A stretch of 64,000 nucleotides of DNA, taken from contig NZ_LIHP01000001.1 of the NCBI RefSeq assembly GCF_001314605.1, positions 407,230-471,229 on the forward strand, read 5' to 3'. Below are positions 26,668 to 35,676 of this stretch, piece by piece; position 1 is the stretch's first letter; each line of letters opens with the position of its first letter. The DNA comes from Marinobacter sp. HL-58. GTDB lineage: Bacteria > Pseudomonadota > Gammaproteobacteria > Pseudomonadales > Oleiphilaceae. Both the position numbers and the translations under genes were made by a program. The notes beneath the pieces were generated by a model. The model was not told where the DNA came from. It saw only the letters and a list, made by a program, of their open reading frames with translations, and made no database searches.

Positions 26668-27852
26668 TCAACCCTCCTTTCCGTCTGGCCGGGGTGACGC
26701 CAGTATCCGGGTGTAGCGTCCCAGGAACAGCCCAAAGGCAATGACCCACAGCAGCGAACTTACACCCACACCCGCGTGCCAGGGCATGGCGTCAAACGCC
26801 GTGATAACCCGGATCAGCGCGGCCAGTTGAATCATCACAAAAGCGGTCACCATGCCCCGTGGAAGGACCAGGGGGCGACCGGTATGGCCAAGCGCAACCC
26901 GGGCTATGACCCCCAGAATCAGGCAACCTACGGCGCCGGTGCCGGCCGCATGTGTCCAGGCGCTGGCAGGCCAGCCTGCCAGGATGGAGCCGGCAAGCAG
27001 TAACAGTGCGACGGGTACCCAGAGTATTGACAGGTGCAGTACCCAGAGCAATGGCTCCTTGCGGAACAGCCAGCCCTTCCAGCCGGCCAGTCGCACCAGC
27101 ATCAGTGCGGCAGCGGTTATGGCCAGGATGGCCGTTATGCTCTGCCAGCCAGACACCAGTGACGCCATCAGCAATACCATGTTGAACAGGACTGCCATAT
27201 CCAGGGCGGGAACCATTTTAACCTGTGTGGCGTCCAGGCCCCGCTGGCGCAGCCAGCCGGCTGAAAACGCAGGGGTGATGCGGCCGCCAATAATGCTGAT
27301 CAGTGCCATGGCCATGATCAGGGCGCCGTAGCTGAAGGCTGGATCAAGCCGGGTCACAAAGCCGATCTGCATCAGCCAGAGTAGCCCGAGAACCACCAGG
27401 ATCATCAGTTGCCGCTTCTGTCTGGCATGCCATACACGCCAGCCGGCATCCAGCATGACCAGGGGCAGAAAGGCAAGATTCACACCGTGGACCAGCCAGT
27501 CAGGAAGGCCAGCGCCAAATGCCAGTAACAGCCGGCCAGCGAGCCAGACGCCCCATAGCAGAACCAGGCGCAAGCCGTGAGTTCGCTCGGTTTGAGTCCA
27601 TACACAGACCGCGGTCAGCAGAAAGCCGGCAATAGCAGCGGACAGGAAGCCGAAAAGCATTTCATGCTGGTGCCAGAAAAGGCCCGGCATGGCCAGTGGC
27701 AGTTGAATGGCGCCACTGACCTGGAGAACCCAGACCGGTATGGTCAGCATGGCCAGTATGGTCATGGAGAGGAAGAAAATACGAAACGGGTAGCCGAACA
27801 ACTGACGGATACTTGCGCCTCCGGCAGTTTCGGCGAGGGGGACAGCCTGCAT
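26668..27852 (-). CDS. nnrS: NnrS family membrane protein (copy 1)
   Basis: 394 residues with about 12 predicted membrane helices. LFWHQHEMLFGFLSAAIAGF is the NnrS signature, with GGRITPAFSAGWL and GHTGRPLVLPRG later. NnrS is a haem- and copper-containing protein linked to nitric oxide tolerance in nitrate-respiring bacteria. It is divergent from sirB2, with an A/T-rich palindrome at 27877 between them. Confidence 0.9.
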   Translation of the reverse strand: MQAVPLAETAGGASIRQLFGYPFRIFFLSMTILAMLTIPVWVLQVSGAIQLPLAMPGLFWHQHEMLFGFLSAAIAGFLLTAVCVWTQTERTHGLRLVLLWGVWLAGRLLLAFGAGLPDWLVHGVNLAFLPLVMLDAGWRVWHARQKRQLMILVVLGLLWLMQIGFVTRLDPAFSYGALIMAMALISIIGGRITPAFSAGWLRQRGLDATQVKMVPALDMAVLFNMVLLMASLVSGWQSITAILAITAAALMLVRLAGWKGWLFRKEPLLWVLHLSILWVPVALLLLAGSILAGWPASAWTHAAGTGAVGCLILGVIARVALGHTGRPLVLPRGMVTAFVMIQLAALIRVITAFDAMPWHAGVGVSSLLWVIAFGLFLGRYTRILASPRPDGKEG

Positions 27853-27876
27853 GACAGTAACTCCACTGGCGTTCAG

Positions 27877-27893
27877 AATATAACGTGTATATT
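27877..27893. promoter_or_regulatory. A/T-rich palindrome between nnrS and sirB2
   Basis: AATATA-ACGTG-TATATT: the 6-base arms are perfect. It lies 24 bases before nnrS and about 90 before sirB2. It does not fit the FNR consensus, and an NsrR site is possible but not convincing. Confidence 0.3.
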
Positions 27894-27981
27894 AGATAAA
27901 TGTTTGTTGGAATAACATACCCACCAGGCGGTAGTTTTGCGTACAATGCGGCTATCGATCTGATTCCCAATGGATTAATTT

Positions 27982-28353
27982 ATGAGCACTTACCTGATTC
28001 TGAAAAGCGTCCACATGCTTGCAGCCTACCTGACCGTAGTGCTGTTCTCCCTGCGGCTGTTGCTGGATGCGGTGGGCAAACCCGACTGGCGCAAGACACC
28101 GTTACGCTGGATTCCCCATGCCAATGATACGATTCTGCTGGTGGCGGCCATCAGCCTGCTTTTCGTTACGCCCTGGATGCCCTTTGTTCACGGCTGGCTG
28201 ACGGCGAAGATATTCCTGCTGGTCGGCTACATTGTGGCTGGCGTATTCGCATTGAAACAGACCCGCAGCCTGCAGGTGAGGCTGATCGCCTCTGTGCTGG
28301 CGCTGGTCCAGATCATGGCCATCTTCCACCTGGCTATCGCCAAACCCTTCTGA
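27982..28353 (+). CDS. SirB2 family membrane protein
   Basis: 123 residues, nearly all membrane: four helices, beginning LKSVHMLAAYLTVVLFSLRL, with RWIPHANDTILLVAAIS in the second. This is the SirB family; the conserved His residues could bind haem or a metal, but the role is unknown. The old name from Salmonella invasion regulation says little. Placed beside nnrS, a respiratory or redox role is a guess. Confidence 0.8.
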   Translation: MSTYLILKSVHMLAAYLTVVLFSLRLLLDAVGKPDWRKTPLRWIPHANDTILLVAAISLLFVTPWMPFVHGWLTAKIFLLVGYIVAGVFALKQTRSLQVRLIASVLALVQIMAIFHLAIAKPF

Positions 28354-28370
28354 AGTGCCGATCCGGGGGG

Positions 28371-29201
28371 CTAACGCTCCCCGGACTTCCCTGATACCTG
28401 CTTCGTCAATTCCTGCAACTGTTCCTGTACCGCTTGCAACTGGCGGGCAATCTCGTCCCGCTCGTCATGGGCCTTCTGTGCCTGCTTGGCGTTCTGTTCT
28501 TCGCTCATGACCTCCAGAATTGCACCAATCATCATGTTCAGGAACACAAAGGCGGTGAGGAAGATAAACGTGAGGTAGTAGATCCAGCTCAGCGGATACT
28601 GCTCCATGGTGTCGTACATCACGTCTGTCCAGTCCTCGAAGGTGGCAATGCGGAACAGGGTCAGCATGGCAATGGATACATCACCCCAAAGGAACTCGTC
28701 CACCTTCGCAAAGAACATGGAGCCCATGGCCGCGTAGATATAGAAGATGATGAACATCAGCAGGGCGATGTAGCCCATGCGGGGAATGGCTTTGAGCAGG
28801 GAATTGATCAGGAACCGCAGTTCCGGCACCACGGAAATCAGCCGCAGCACCCGGAATACCCGCAACAGCCGGCCCAACAGGACCGCATCAGAGTTGTCCA
28901 GCGGGATAAGACTGCCAACCACAACAATGGTATCGAACAGGTTCCAGCCATCCCTCAGAAAGCGCTTTTTATCGGGGCAGGCGGCGAACCGGAACAGGAT
29001 TTCCAGCAAAAAGAAAATGGTGATGGCATTGTCCATCACGGCCAGTGAACCCTCCACCAGTGGTGGCAGCTCATAGGTCTTGGCGCCAATGGTCAGCGCG
29101 GACAGGATGATGATGCCAATCACAACGCTCTGGAATATCCGGCTGGACTCAATCCGGCGCAGTTGCTCGAATCCGGTTGCAGGGCTTGTTTGGGGTGACA
29201 T
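28371..29201 (-). CDS. One-domain voltage-gated ion channel
   Basis: 276 residues from the ATG at 29201; an in-frame TTG three codons earlier is possible. Six helices: S4 has Arg at every third position (GRLLRVFRVLRLISVVPEL). A pore loop between S5 and S6 reads LTLFRIATFEDWTDVMYD, and a C-terminal coiled coil (about 235-275) would make a tetramer. The architecture is that of bacterial Nav channels (NaChBac type). The filter FEDWTD differs from the LESWAS or LESWSM of studied Na channels and is richer in acid, so ion choice is open. It is convergent with sirB2. Confidence 0.85.
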   Translation of the reverse strand: MSPQTSPATGFEQLRRIESSRIFQSVVIGIIILSALTIGAKTYELPPLVEGSLAVMDNAITIFFLLEILFRFAACPDKKRFLRDGWNLFDTIVVVGSLIPLDNSDAVLLGRLLRVFRVLRLISVVPELRFLINSLLKAIPRMGYIALLMFIIFYIYAAMGSMFFAKVDEFLWGDVSIAMLTLFRIATFEDWTDVMYDTMEQYPLSWIYYLTFIFLTAFVFLNMMIGAILEVMSEEQNAKQAQKAHDERDEIARQLQAVQEQLQELTKQVSGKSGER

Positions 29202-29276
29202 GAAAAACAATAGCTCCAGGCAGTTTGTGGAGCCTGAATTCTAAAGCGAGTGAGGCGGGTTGGATACACTGCACAC

Positions 29277-29303
29277 AAAAAAGCCCCCGGATGTGCCGGG
29301 GGC
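29277..29303 (-). terminator. Intrinsic terminator after narK1
   Basis: GCCCCCGG (29283-29290), loop ATGTG, CCGGGGGC (29296-29303), with A6 at 29277-29282 as the U tract on the minus strand. Confidence 0.85.
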
Positions 29304-29350
29304 AGTGATAGCGCAAGTGATCAGGACTGGGATGTGGGTTTGTTGGCGCG

Positions 29351-30712
29351 TCACTTCAGCGGCGGATGGCCATCTTTGAGCGGTGCGTTGCCCTTCACTG
29401 GCCGGTTCAGCGGATAGAACAACTGGGGCGAGGCCAGTTCCGGCAGGTCGGTCTTGGATTCGTGGGCCGCCCATTCAACCCTTTCCGCCGAACGGATGGC
29501 GTAGTGCATCCAGGCCAGTGCCGCAGCCACAATCACGAACATCAGCATGAAGCTGCTTTGCCAGATTCCGGTCAGGTCATTGAGGGCGCCGAACATCAGC
29601 GGCAGCAGGAAGCCCCCCAGGCCGCCTATCATGCCGACAACGCCACCGACAGCACCCACATGGGTGGGGTAGTACACCGGAATATGCTTGTACACTGCCG
29701 CCTTGCCCAGTGACATGAAGAAGCCAAGGATAAAGGTGAGAATCACGAACGGTATCAGGCCCACCTCGAGGAAAAATCGGATATCCCCGTCTATGCCGTG
29801 CACCACGTATTCGGTCGGGGGATAGCTCAGCAGGAAGGTGCAGATCACCGACGCAATGAATGTCCAGTACATGACCCGGCGGGCGCCGAAGCGGTCCGAC
29901 ATCCAGCCTCCGAGGATTCGGAATAACGAGGCAGGGATGGTATAGAGGGCGGCAATCATGCCAGCGGTTTTGACATTCAGCCCGTAAACGCCGATCAGGT
30001 AGTGAGGCAGCCACAAAGCCAGGGCGACAAAAGCACCGAAAACGAAGAAATAATACAGCGCAAAACGCCATACCCGCAGTTCTTTCAGCGGGGCCATCTG
30101 CTCAAGAAACGATTGCGACTGTTTACGGGCGCGTTCCTTCGCCAGGGGGTCTTCCTTGGCGAGCAGGATGAACAGGATCCCCATGACGGCAAGTACCGTT
30201 GCATAAACCTGGGCAGTGCCCTGCCAGCCGAGGGCTACCAACAGAAAAGGCGCGCCGAAATTGGTTACTGCCGCGCCCACATTCCCTGCACCGAATATCC
30301 CCAGTGCCGTACCCTGGCGCTCCCGTTCGAACCACGCGGCGGTGTAGGTCACACCCACGATGAACGAACCGCCGGCCAGACCCACGCCGAGTGCCCCCAC
30401 CAGCAACATCAGGTAGCTGTTGGCAAACGTGAGCAGATACACACACGCAGAGGTGGTCAGCATCAGTACCCCGAATACCCATCGGCCGCCGTAACGATCG
30501 GTCCAGATGCCCAGGAAAAGCCGGCTGATGGAGCCGGTCAGAATCGGCGTCGCCATCAGCAGGCCCAGCTGGGTATCCGAAAGCCCGAAATCCTGGCGAA
30601 TCTTGATGCCAATAATGGAAAAGATGGTCCAGACCGCAAAGCAAAGGGTGAAGGCAAACGTGGATATGCCCAGCGCCCGGTACTGTTCGTGCTTCGATAC
30701 GCTGTTTTCCAT
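29351..30712 (-). CDS. NarK-type nitrate/nitrite transporter, first copy
   Basis: 453 residues, 12-helix MFS protein. The first cytoplasmic loop is GIWTDRYGGRWVFG. The nitrate signature regions read GIFGAGNVGAAVTNFGAPF (helix 5) and GVVGMIGGLGGFLLPLMFG (helix 11). The form resembles type I NarK1, a nitrate/proton symporter. It has a FNR-type box 72 bases upstream and its own terminator. No narGHJI follows. Confidence 0.9.
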   Translation of the reverse strand: MENSVSKHEQYRALGISTFAFTLCFAVWTIFSIIGIKIRQDFGLSDTQLGLLMATPILTGSISRLFLGIWTDRYGGRWVFGVLMLTTSACVYLLTFANSYLMLLVGALGVGLAGGSFIVGVTYTAAWFERERQGTALGIFGAGNVGAAVTNFGAPFLLVALGWQGTAQVYATVLAVMGILFILLAKEDPLAKERARKQSQSFLEQMAPLKELRVWRFALYYFFVFGAFVALALWLPHYLIGVYGLNVKTAGMIAALYTIPASLFRILGGWMSDRFGARRVMYWTFIASVICTFLLSYPPTEYVVHGIDGDIRFFLEVGLIPFVILTFILGFFMSLGKAAVYKHIPVYYPTHVGAVGGVVGMIGGLGGFLLPLMFGALNDLTGIWQSSFMLMFVIVAAALAWMHYAIRSAERVEWAAHESKTDLPELASPQLFYPLNRPVKGNAPLKDGHPPLK

Positions 30713-30783
30713 GATGAATCCCCTCCCGCAGCAAGCTGCAAATACAGTTTTTTGACTGTATCCCGCCGGCCCCCCGGAGCTAC

Positions 30784-30797
30784 TTGAACAATATCAA
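30784..30797 (-). promoter_or_regulatory. FNR/DNR-type box upstream of narK1
   Basis: TTGAACAATATCAA against TTGAT-N4-ATCAA: one mismatch. Its centre is 78 bases before the narK1 start codon, suitable for a class II activated promoter. Confidence 0.75.
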
Positions 30798-30925
30798 GAA
30801 CGGCCGCTGCGCCGCGGTGGCATTGGAGGTACCCCTTCAAGGCAGGTGGAGGTACGCGTTTGCGGGCTGAAACCGGGGGAGGTGATATCGCCGCCATGTC
30901 TCTGGTGGGGTACCCGGCACTGGGT

Positions 30926-30939
30926 TTGATGCATATCAA
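30926..30939 (+). promoter_or_regulatory. FNR/DNR-type box upstream of uspA-narK2
   Basis: TTGATGCATATCAA, a perfect match to TTGAT-N4-ATCAA. Centred about 95 bases before the uspA start. The 315-base divergent region (30713-31027) holds this box and the narK1 box, and no gene. Confidence 0.8.
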
Positions 30940-31027
30940 GTTCCGGCAGTGGGCAATTGTGGGCTAATGCTGACAAATATTAAGCCTGCGATGGGTTCGC
31001 AGTGGCAAAACGGGTCTGGAGCTTACG

Positions 31028-31489
31028 ATGAAAATCATGATTGCCTACGACGGTTCGAGAAATGCCAGGCTGGCCCTGGCGCAAACCATCACCATGTTTC
31101 GGGATCTGAAACCGCAGATCACCCTGGTCGCGGTGGCGGAAAACCCCCGTGACATTACCTCGGGAAATGAAGATTTCTTCCAGCAGGAAGTGGATGAGCT
31201 CAAACAGCATCTGGCAGAGGCCCTGGAGGTCTGCGCGAAAGAAGAGATTGGTGCTGAAACCCTGATGCTGGAGGGCGATGCCCGCAAGATGCTGCTGTTT
31301 GCGGCAGAGAAGAAAATCCGCCCTGACATGCTGGTGATCGCCCGCCACAGCCACGAGCCTGATGGCGGCTTCATTGCCCGATCCCTGACCTATTTCGTGG
31401 ATGAGCTGGATTACATGACCTTTGGCAGTGTGAGTTCGTTTCTCGCGCGCCGGGTACAGTGCCCGTTGCTCATCCTCCCCAGCCTTTAA
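31028..31489 (+). CDS. Universal stress protein family
   Basis: 153 residues, single UspA domain. MIAYDGSRNARLALAQTITM opens it; the later RPDMLVIARHSH and GSVSSFLARRVQCPLLILP fit the family, though the ATP loop G-x2-G-x9-G is only partly present. It is placed behind a perfect FNR box and 31 bases before narK2, so a role under oxygen limitation or nitrate respiration is likely, as for other FNR-controlled Usp proteins. Confidence 0.85.
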   Translation: MKIMIAYDGSRNARLALAQTITMFRDLKPQITLVAVAENPRDITSGNEDFFQQEVDELKQHLAEALEVCAKEEIGAETLMLEGDARKMLLFAAEKKIRPDMLVIARHSHEPDGGFIARSLTYFVDELDYMTFGSVSSFLARRVQCPLLILPSL

Positions 31490-31520
31490 TAACCCTTGAA
31501 TAATAGCCCCGGAGGCTGAA

Positions 31521-33026
31521 ATGAAAGTCGCAGACGTATTCCGCGTCCGCAATCCGGAAATCAGGGCACTGCACCTGACCTGGATTGCCTTCTTTATTAC
31601 CTTCTATGTCTGGTTCAACATGGCGCCGCTGGCGTCCAGCATGTTGAAAAGTGTGGACTGGCTGACCAAGGATGATATCCGCCTGTTTGCCATCTGTAAC
31701 GTGGCCCTGACCATTCCCGCCCGCATCATTGTGGGCATGGCCCTGGACCGGTTCGGCCCGCGCCGGGTGTTCTCGGTACTGATGGTATTGATGGCCATCC
31801 CCGCGCTGGTGTTTGCTTTCGGTACCACCATGATGCAGCTGCTGGTCAGCCGTCTGGTTCTGAGCTCCATCGGCGCCAGCTTCGTTGTTGGTATTCACAT
31901 GACAGCGATGTGGTTCAAACCCCGGGATATTGGCTTCGCCGAGGGTTTCTATGCTGGCTGGGGTAACTTTGGTTCCGCTGCTGCGGCCATCTCGCTGCCC
32001 ACCATTGCCCTGCATATGTATGGCGGCGAAGACGGCTGGCGTTGGGCCATTGCCCAGAGCGCCATCTTCATGGCGGCATACGGCGTTTACTACTGGTTTG
32101 CCATCACCGACGGCCCTGTGGGCACCGTTCACCGCAAGCCCCGCAAGGCCATTGCGCTGGAAGTCAGCACCTGGGGCGACATGATCAAGCTTATCCTGTG
32201 GACCATTCCTCTGGTGGGTGTACTGGCTATCCTGGTGTGGCGTATCCAGAGCATGGGATACATCGGTACCACCGGAGCGCTGATCTGCTACGGTATCATC
32301 GTTACGATCGTGATCTACCAGATCATCCAGATCCTGCGGGTGAACATTCCCATTCTCAAAAAAGGTGTGCCTGAGGACGACAAGTACCCGTTCAATAGCG
32401 TGGCGGCCCTGAACAGTACCTATTTCGCCAACTTTGGTGCCGAGCTGGCGGTGGTGTCCATGCTGCCCATGTTCTTCGAGGAAACCTGGAGCCTGAGTGC
32501 AGCTGCCGCCGGCATGATCGCAGCGTCGTTTGCGTTCGTGAATCTGCTGGCGCGTCCCATGGGTGGCATGGTCTCGGATCGCATGGGTAACCGCCGTTTC
32601 GTCATGCTGGCCTACATGTTCGGTATCTCAATCGGATTCGCGCTGATGGGCTTCATGAACTCCAGCTGGCCGCTGATCATCGCTGTTGCGATTACCGTAT
32701 TCACTTCCTTCTTCGTGCAGGGGGCTGAGGGCGCCACCTTCGGCATTATTCCCTCCATCAAGCGCCGTCTGACCGGACAGATTTCCGGAATGGCCGGTGC
32801 CTACGGTAATGTCGGTGCAGTGGTGTACCTCACCATCTTCACCTTCGTTACGCCCACGCAGTTCTTCTACATCATCGCCGCAGGCGCCTTCATCAGCTGG
32901 GTTCTGTGCCTGATGTGGCTGAAAGAGCCCGAGTCTGGATTTGCGGAAGAGTACCAGGTGTCTTCTGTTGACCTTCAGATCGAAGAGGAGGAACGCCGGA
33001 AGCAGGCTTCAGCAGCGGCTGGCTAA
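31521..33026 (+). CDS. NarK/NNP-family nitrate transporter, second copy
   Basis: 501 residues, 12 helices. Nitrate signatures AGWGNFGSAAAAISLPT (helix 5) and MAGAYGNVGAVVYLTIF (helix 11) are both clear. An enlarged central loop (about 190-270) carries two extra hydrophobic segments, and a charged C-terminal tail (QIEEEERRKQ) follows helix 12. The form is closer to NrtP/NarK long types than to the first copy. It is co-transcribed with uspA (RBS GGAGG) and ends at a terminator. Confidence 0.9.
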   Translation: MKVADVFRVRNPEIRALHLTWIAFFITFYVWFNMAPLASSMLKSVDWLTKDDIRLFAICNVALTIPARIIVGMALDRFGPRRVFSVLMVLMAIPALVFAFGTTMMQLLVSRLVLSSIGASFVVGIHMTAMWFKPRDIGFAEGFYAGWGNFGSAAAAISLPTIALHMYGGEDGWRWAIAQSAIFMAAYGVYYWFAITDGPVGTVHRKPRKAIALEVSTWGDMIKLILWTIPLVGVLAILVWRIQSMGYIGTTGALICYGIIVTIVIYQIIQILRVNIPILKKGVPEDDKYPFNSVAALNSTYFANFGAELAVVSMLPMFFEETWSLSAAAAGMIAASFAFVNLLARPMGGMVSDRMGNRRFVMLAYMFGISIGFALMGFMNSSWPLIIAVAITVFTSFFVQGAEGATFGIIPSIKRRLTGQISGMAGAYGNVGAVVYLTIFTFVTPTQFFYIIAAGAFISWVLCLMWLKEPESGFAEEYQVSSVDLQIEEEERRKQASAAAG

Positions 33027-33054
33027 TTACCGCTGGCAAGTTGACCTGCATCAG

Positions 33055-33087
33055 AACCCGCCCGGAGCAATCCCGGCGGGTTTTTTG
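33055..33087 (+). terminator. Intrinsic terminator after narK2
   Basis: AACCCGCC (33055-33062) pairs with GGCGGGTT (33075-33082); T6 follows directly. Confidence 0.85.
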
Positions 33088-33131
33088 TATTCTGGTGCAG
33101 GGCATCCGTCCCGAAACTCAAGGGGAAAGCT

Positions 33132-33773
33132 ATGGGAGTACTGGAGCGCTGGTCCGGCTGGCTCGGCGCATTGCTGGCCATTGTGGTATTGGTGGCCCTG
33201 TGGCAGATCTTCTGGCAGGACGACAGTCTGGAGGCTCGTGATATACGTGGCCGTACGCCGCTGATTGTGGCTGCGGAGGAGGGCGATGCAGAAGAGGTGC
33301 GCAGGCTGGTTGGCAAAGGCGCGCGAATCGATGCCGGTGACGACTGCAACTGGACAGCAATGATGCGGGCCGCGGCTGGCGGACACATGGATATACTGAC
33401 GTATCTGCTGGATAACGGGGCGGACATCAACCATCTGGAGAAAACCGGCTATACGGCACTGATGGCGGCTGTCGTGAACAACCGCCCTGAGGCCGCCAGC
33501 GTGCTTGTCGAGCGTGGGGCCGAGCTGGATGTTCAGGAAAAAGAGAACGGCCAGACAGCGCTTATGTGGGCGGTCAGAAATCGCAATCCGGAGCTGGTGA
33601 GACTTCTGTTGTCAGCAGGGGCCGATACCGACATCGAAAACACAAAGGGGCAGACGGCAAAGGATCTGGCCCTGATGGCCAGTGCAGAAGAAGAGGGAGA
33701 AGTGATAGAGCGTGTCCGCGAAGCTCTCGGATGTGGCGGCGAACCGGAGGAGAGAGGAGAGAATCAGGACTGA
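33132..33773 (+). CDS. Membrane-anchored ankyrin-repeat protein
   Basis: 213 residues. One N-terminal helix (WLGALLAIVVLVALWQIFW, about 10-28) is followed by four ankyrin repeats: GRTPLIVAAEEGDAEEVRRL, NWTAMMRAAAGGHMDILTYL, GYTALMAAVVNNRPEAASVL and GQTALMWAVRNRNPELVRLL. The topology suggests the repeats face the periplasm or are tethered to the membrane. The partner is unknown. In denitrifiers ankyrin genes often sit beside catalase or respiratory genes, but no such link is visible here. Confidence 0.88.
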   Translation: MGVLERWSGWLGALLAIVVLVALWQIFWQDDSLEARDIRGRTPLIVAAEEGDAEEVRRLVGKGARIDAGDDCNWTAMMRAAAGGHMDILTYLLDNGADINHLEKTGYTALMAAVVNNRPEAASVLVERGAELDVQEKENGQTALMWAVRNRNPELVRLLLSAGADTDIENTKGQTAKDLALMASAEEEGEVIERVREALGCGGEPEERGENQD

Positions 33774-33797
33774 AAAAACCGGCCCCTGGGGGCCGGC
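33773..33797 (-). terminator. Intrinsic terminator after narK3
   Basis: CCGGCCCC (33779-33786) pairs with GGGGCCGG (33789-33796). The A6 run at its left becomes U on the minus strand, so it serves the convergent narK3; it may also stop the ankyrin gene. Confidence 0.75.
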
Positions 33798-33826
33798 AAG
33801 TAGTATCTGATCGTCTTACGGTTTCA

Positions 33827-35419
33827 TCAGGGATTCTTGATGTACGCATTCTTGCGCAGATAGAACCACCAGTTCACCACCAGGCAGACTGCGTAGAACA
33901 CTGCAAATCCATACATGGCCACTTCCGGTGTGCCGGCCTGGATTTCCTGGCCCATCACCCGGGGCGCGATGAACGCACCGTAGGCGGCTACAGCAGAGGT
34001 CCAGCCAAGTACCGGGCCCTTCTGCTGCTGGTCGAAGATCACCCCGATGCTGCGGAAGGTGGAGCCGTTGCCGATACCGCTGGCAGCGAAAAGTACGATG
34101 AACAGGATCAGGAACAACGCGAAGTAGCTGTTGGGATCGGTTGAATTGTAGGCCAGCATCATCACGTAGCCGGTTGCCACAGAGGCCACCACCATGATGA
34201 CCGAGATGATCTGGGTGACGATGGAGCCGCCCATCTTGTCGGAAATCCAGCCGCCCACCGGGCGGATCAGGGCGCCCACGAATGGGCCCATCCAGGCCCA
34301 GGTGAGGGCGCTCGGGGCATCGGGATTGCTGACACGGGTCATGGTTCCGTCCGCTGTCGCTTCCATCATGTTGCCGAAGATAACGCTGATGGACAGCGGC
34401 AGTGCTGCCGAGAAGCCGATGAACGAGCCGAAGGTAAGAATGTACAGCACCGTCATGGACCAGGTGTGCTTGTTGCGGAAGATGGCAAACTGTTTTTCGA
34501 TGTTGGGTTTGATATCCCCGGGGATGAGACGCAGCAGCACCAGTGTGAGGACAATGGTCAGCGGCAAAGCGACCCACATATTCAGGATATCCAGGGCCCA
34601 GACACCGGCCACGGAGGTCAGGATACCGACCCCGTAAAGGCCGAGAATCTTGCCGAAGGCGGAGGCCGGGCTACCTGGGTTGGGCGTCACCACCTTGAGG
34701 TTGTTCATGCCAAACCAGCCCGCGAAGGCCAGTGGAACGAGGAACACCAGCCAGATAAAGCCGGCGTTCTGGATCCAGGTCTCGGTGCCCGCTTCAATTC
34801 GTCCGATCAGGGTTCCGCTGGAGCTTTCCAGCTCCATGGGCCCACCGGCGACTGCGCCAAAAATACCGACTGTCATCACCAATGGAATCAGGATCTGCAT
34901 GGTGGTAACGCCGAAGTTACCCAGCCCGGCGTTCATGCCCAGACCAAAACCCTGTTTGCTTTTCGGGTAGAAGGCACTGATGTTGCTCATGGAGCACGCA
35001 AAGTTGCCGCCGCCTATCCCGGACAGCAGCGCCAGCGCCTGGAAGACAATGAACGGAGTGTCCGGGTTCATCAGTGCAATGCCGGTGCCCAGGGCTGGAA
35101 TCATCAGCAGGGCAGTGGTCAGGAATACCGTATTGCGGCCGCCGGCAATCTTGATCATGAAGGACGCGGGGATTCGCAGGGTGGCGCCCGAAAGCCCGGC
35201 AATGGCGCTCAGGGTGAATAGTTGATCAACCGAGAAAGGAAAGCCCAGGTTTTTCATCTGGGTGGTGATCATCCCCCACATCAACCAGACCGCAAAGCCC
35301 ATCAGCAGGCTGGGGATGGAAATCCACAGGTTGCGGGAGGCGATGCGCTTGCCTTCCTTTTCCCAGAACTCCTCGTTTTCGACATCCCAGTGTTCGATGT
35401 CGGCGTTGGTTTTGGCCAT
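33827..35419 (-). CDS. NarK-family nitrate/nitrite transporter, third copy
   Basis: 530 residues from the ATG at 35419 (AAGGAG upstream); an ATG 13 codons earlier is rejected. 12 helices with a cytosolic N-terminal extension (ADIEHWDVENEEFWEKEGK) typical of the second (type II) module of NarK1-NarK2 pairs. Signatures: GMNAGLGNFGVTTMQI (helix 5) and ISDKMGG, followed by the helix 11 region. Type II proteins exchange nitrate for nitrite. A weaker FNR box lies about 100 bases upstream. Confidence 0.9.
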   Translation of the reverse strand: MAKTNADIEHWDVENEEFWEKEGKRIASRNLWISIPSLLMGFAVWLMWGMITTQMKNLGFPFSVDQLFTLSAIAGLSGATLRIPASFMIKIAGGRNTVFLTTALLMIPALGTGIALMNPDTPFIVFQALALLSGIGGGNFACSMSNISAFYPKSKQGFGLGMNAGLGNFGVTTMQILIPLVMTVGIFGAVAGGPMELESSSGTLIGRIEAGTETWIQNAGFIWLVFLVPLAFAGWFGMNNLKVVTPNPGSPASAFGKILGLYGVGILTSVAGVWALDILNMWVALPLTIVLTLVLLRLIPGDIKPNIEKQFAIFRNKHTWSMTVLYILTFGSFIGFSAALPLSISVIFGNMMEATADGTMTRVSNPDAPSALTWAWMGPFVGALIRPVGGWISDKMGGSIVTQIISVIMVVASVATGYVMMLAYNSTDPNSYFALFLILFIVLFAASGIGNGSTFRSIGVIFDQQQKGPVLGWTSAVAAYGAFIAPRVMGQEIQAGTPEVAMYGFAVFYAVCLVVNWWFYLRKNAYIKNP

Positions 35420-35513
35420 AGTGACTGCTCCTTGAGTTGCTGACCCCGAGCCACGCAAACGGTGGCGCTTGGGCTATGGGAGCTATTCTGCAAAGGGGAG
35501 GTGCCTGGTAATC

Positions 35514-35527
35514 ATGACAAATATCAA
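35514..35527 (-). promoter_or_regulatory. Possible FNR/DNR-type box upstream of narK3
   Basis: ATGACAAATATCAA: two departures from TTGAT-N4-ATCAA, one in the outermost T. Centre about 101 bases before the start codon. Confidence 0.5.
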
Positions 35528-35676
35528 GGACAAAGTCGCAGGATCCTTTGCCGGATTTCCGGTGCTTCAGTAGCCTGTGATCGGCTCTATAAAGTCTTTT
35601 AAAAACAGTTGCTTGAGGTGGTGATACAACTGAGGGAGTAGTTGGTCGGACCCTGTGGCGCAGTGGAGGTAGCTCC

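Noticed and set aside
29351..30712. narK1 and narK3 as one split NarK1-NarK2 fusion
   Set aside because: They are 3 kb apart with uspA and narK2 between them and each has its own start, terminator and full 12-helix length.
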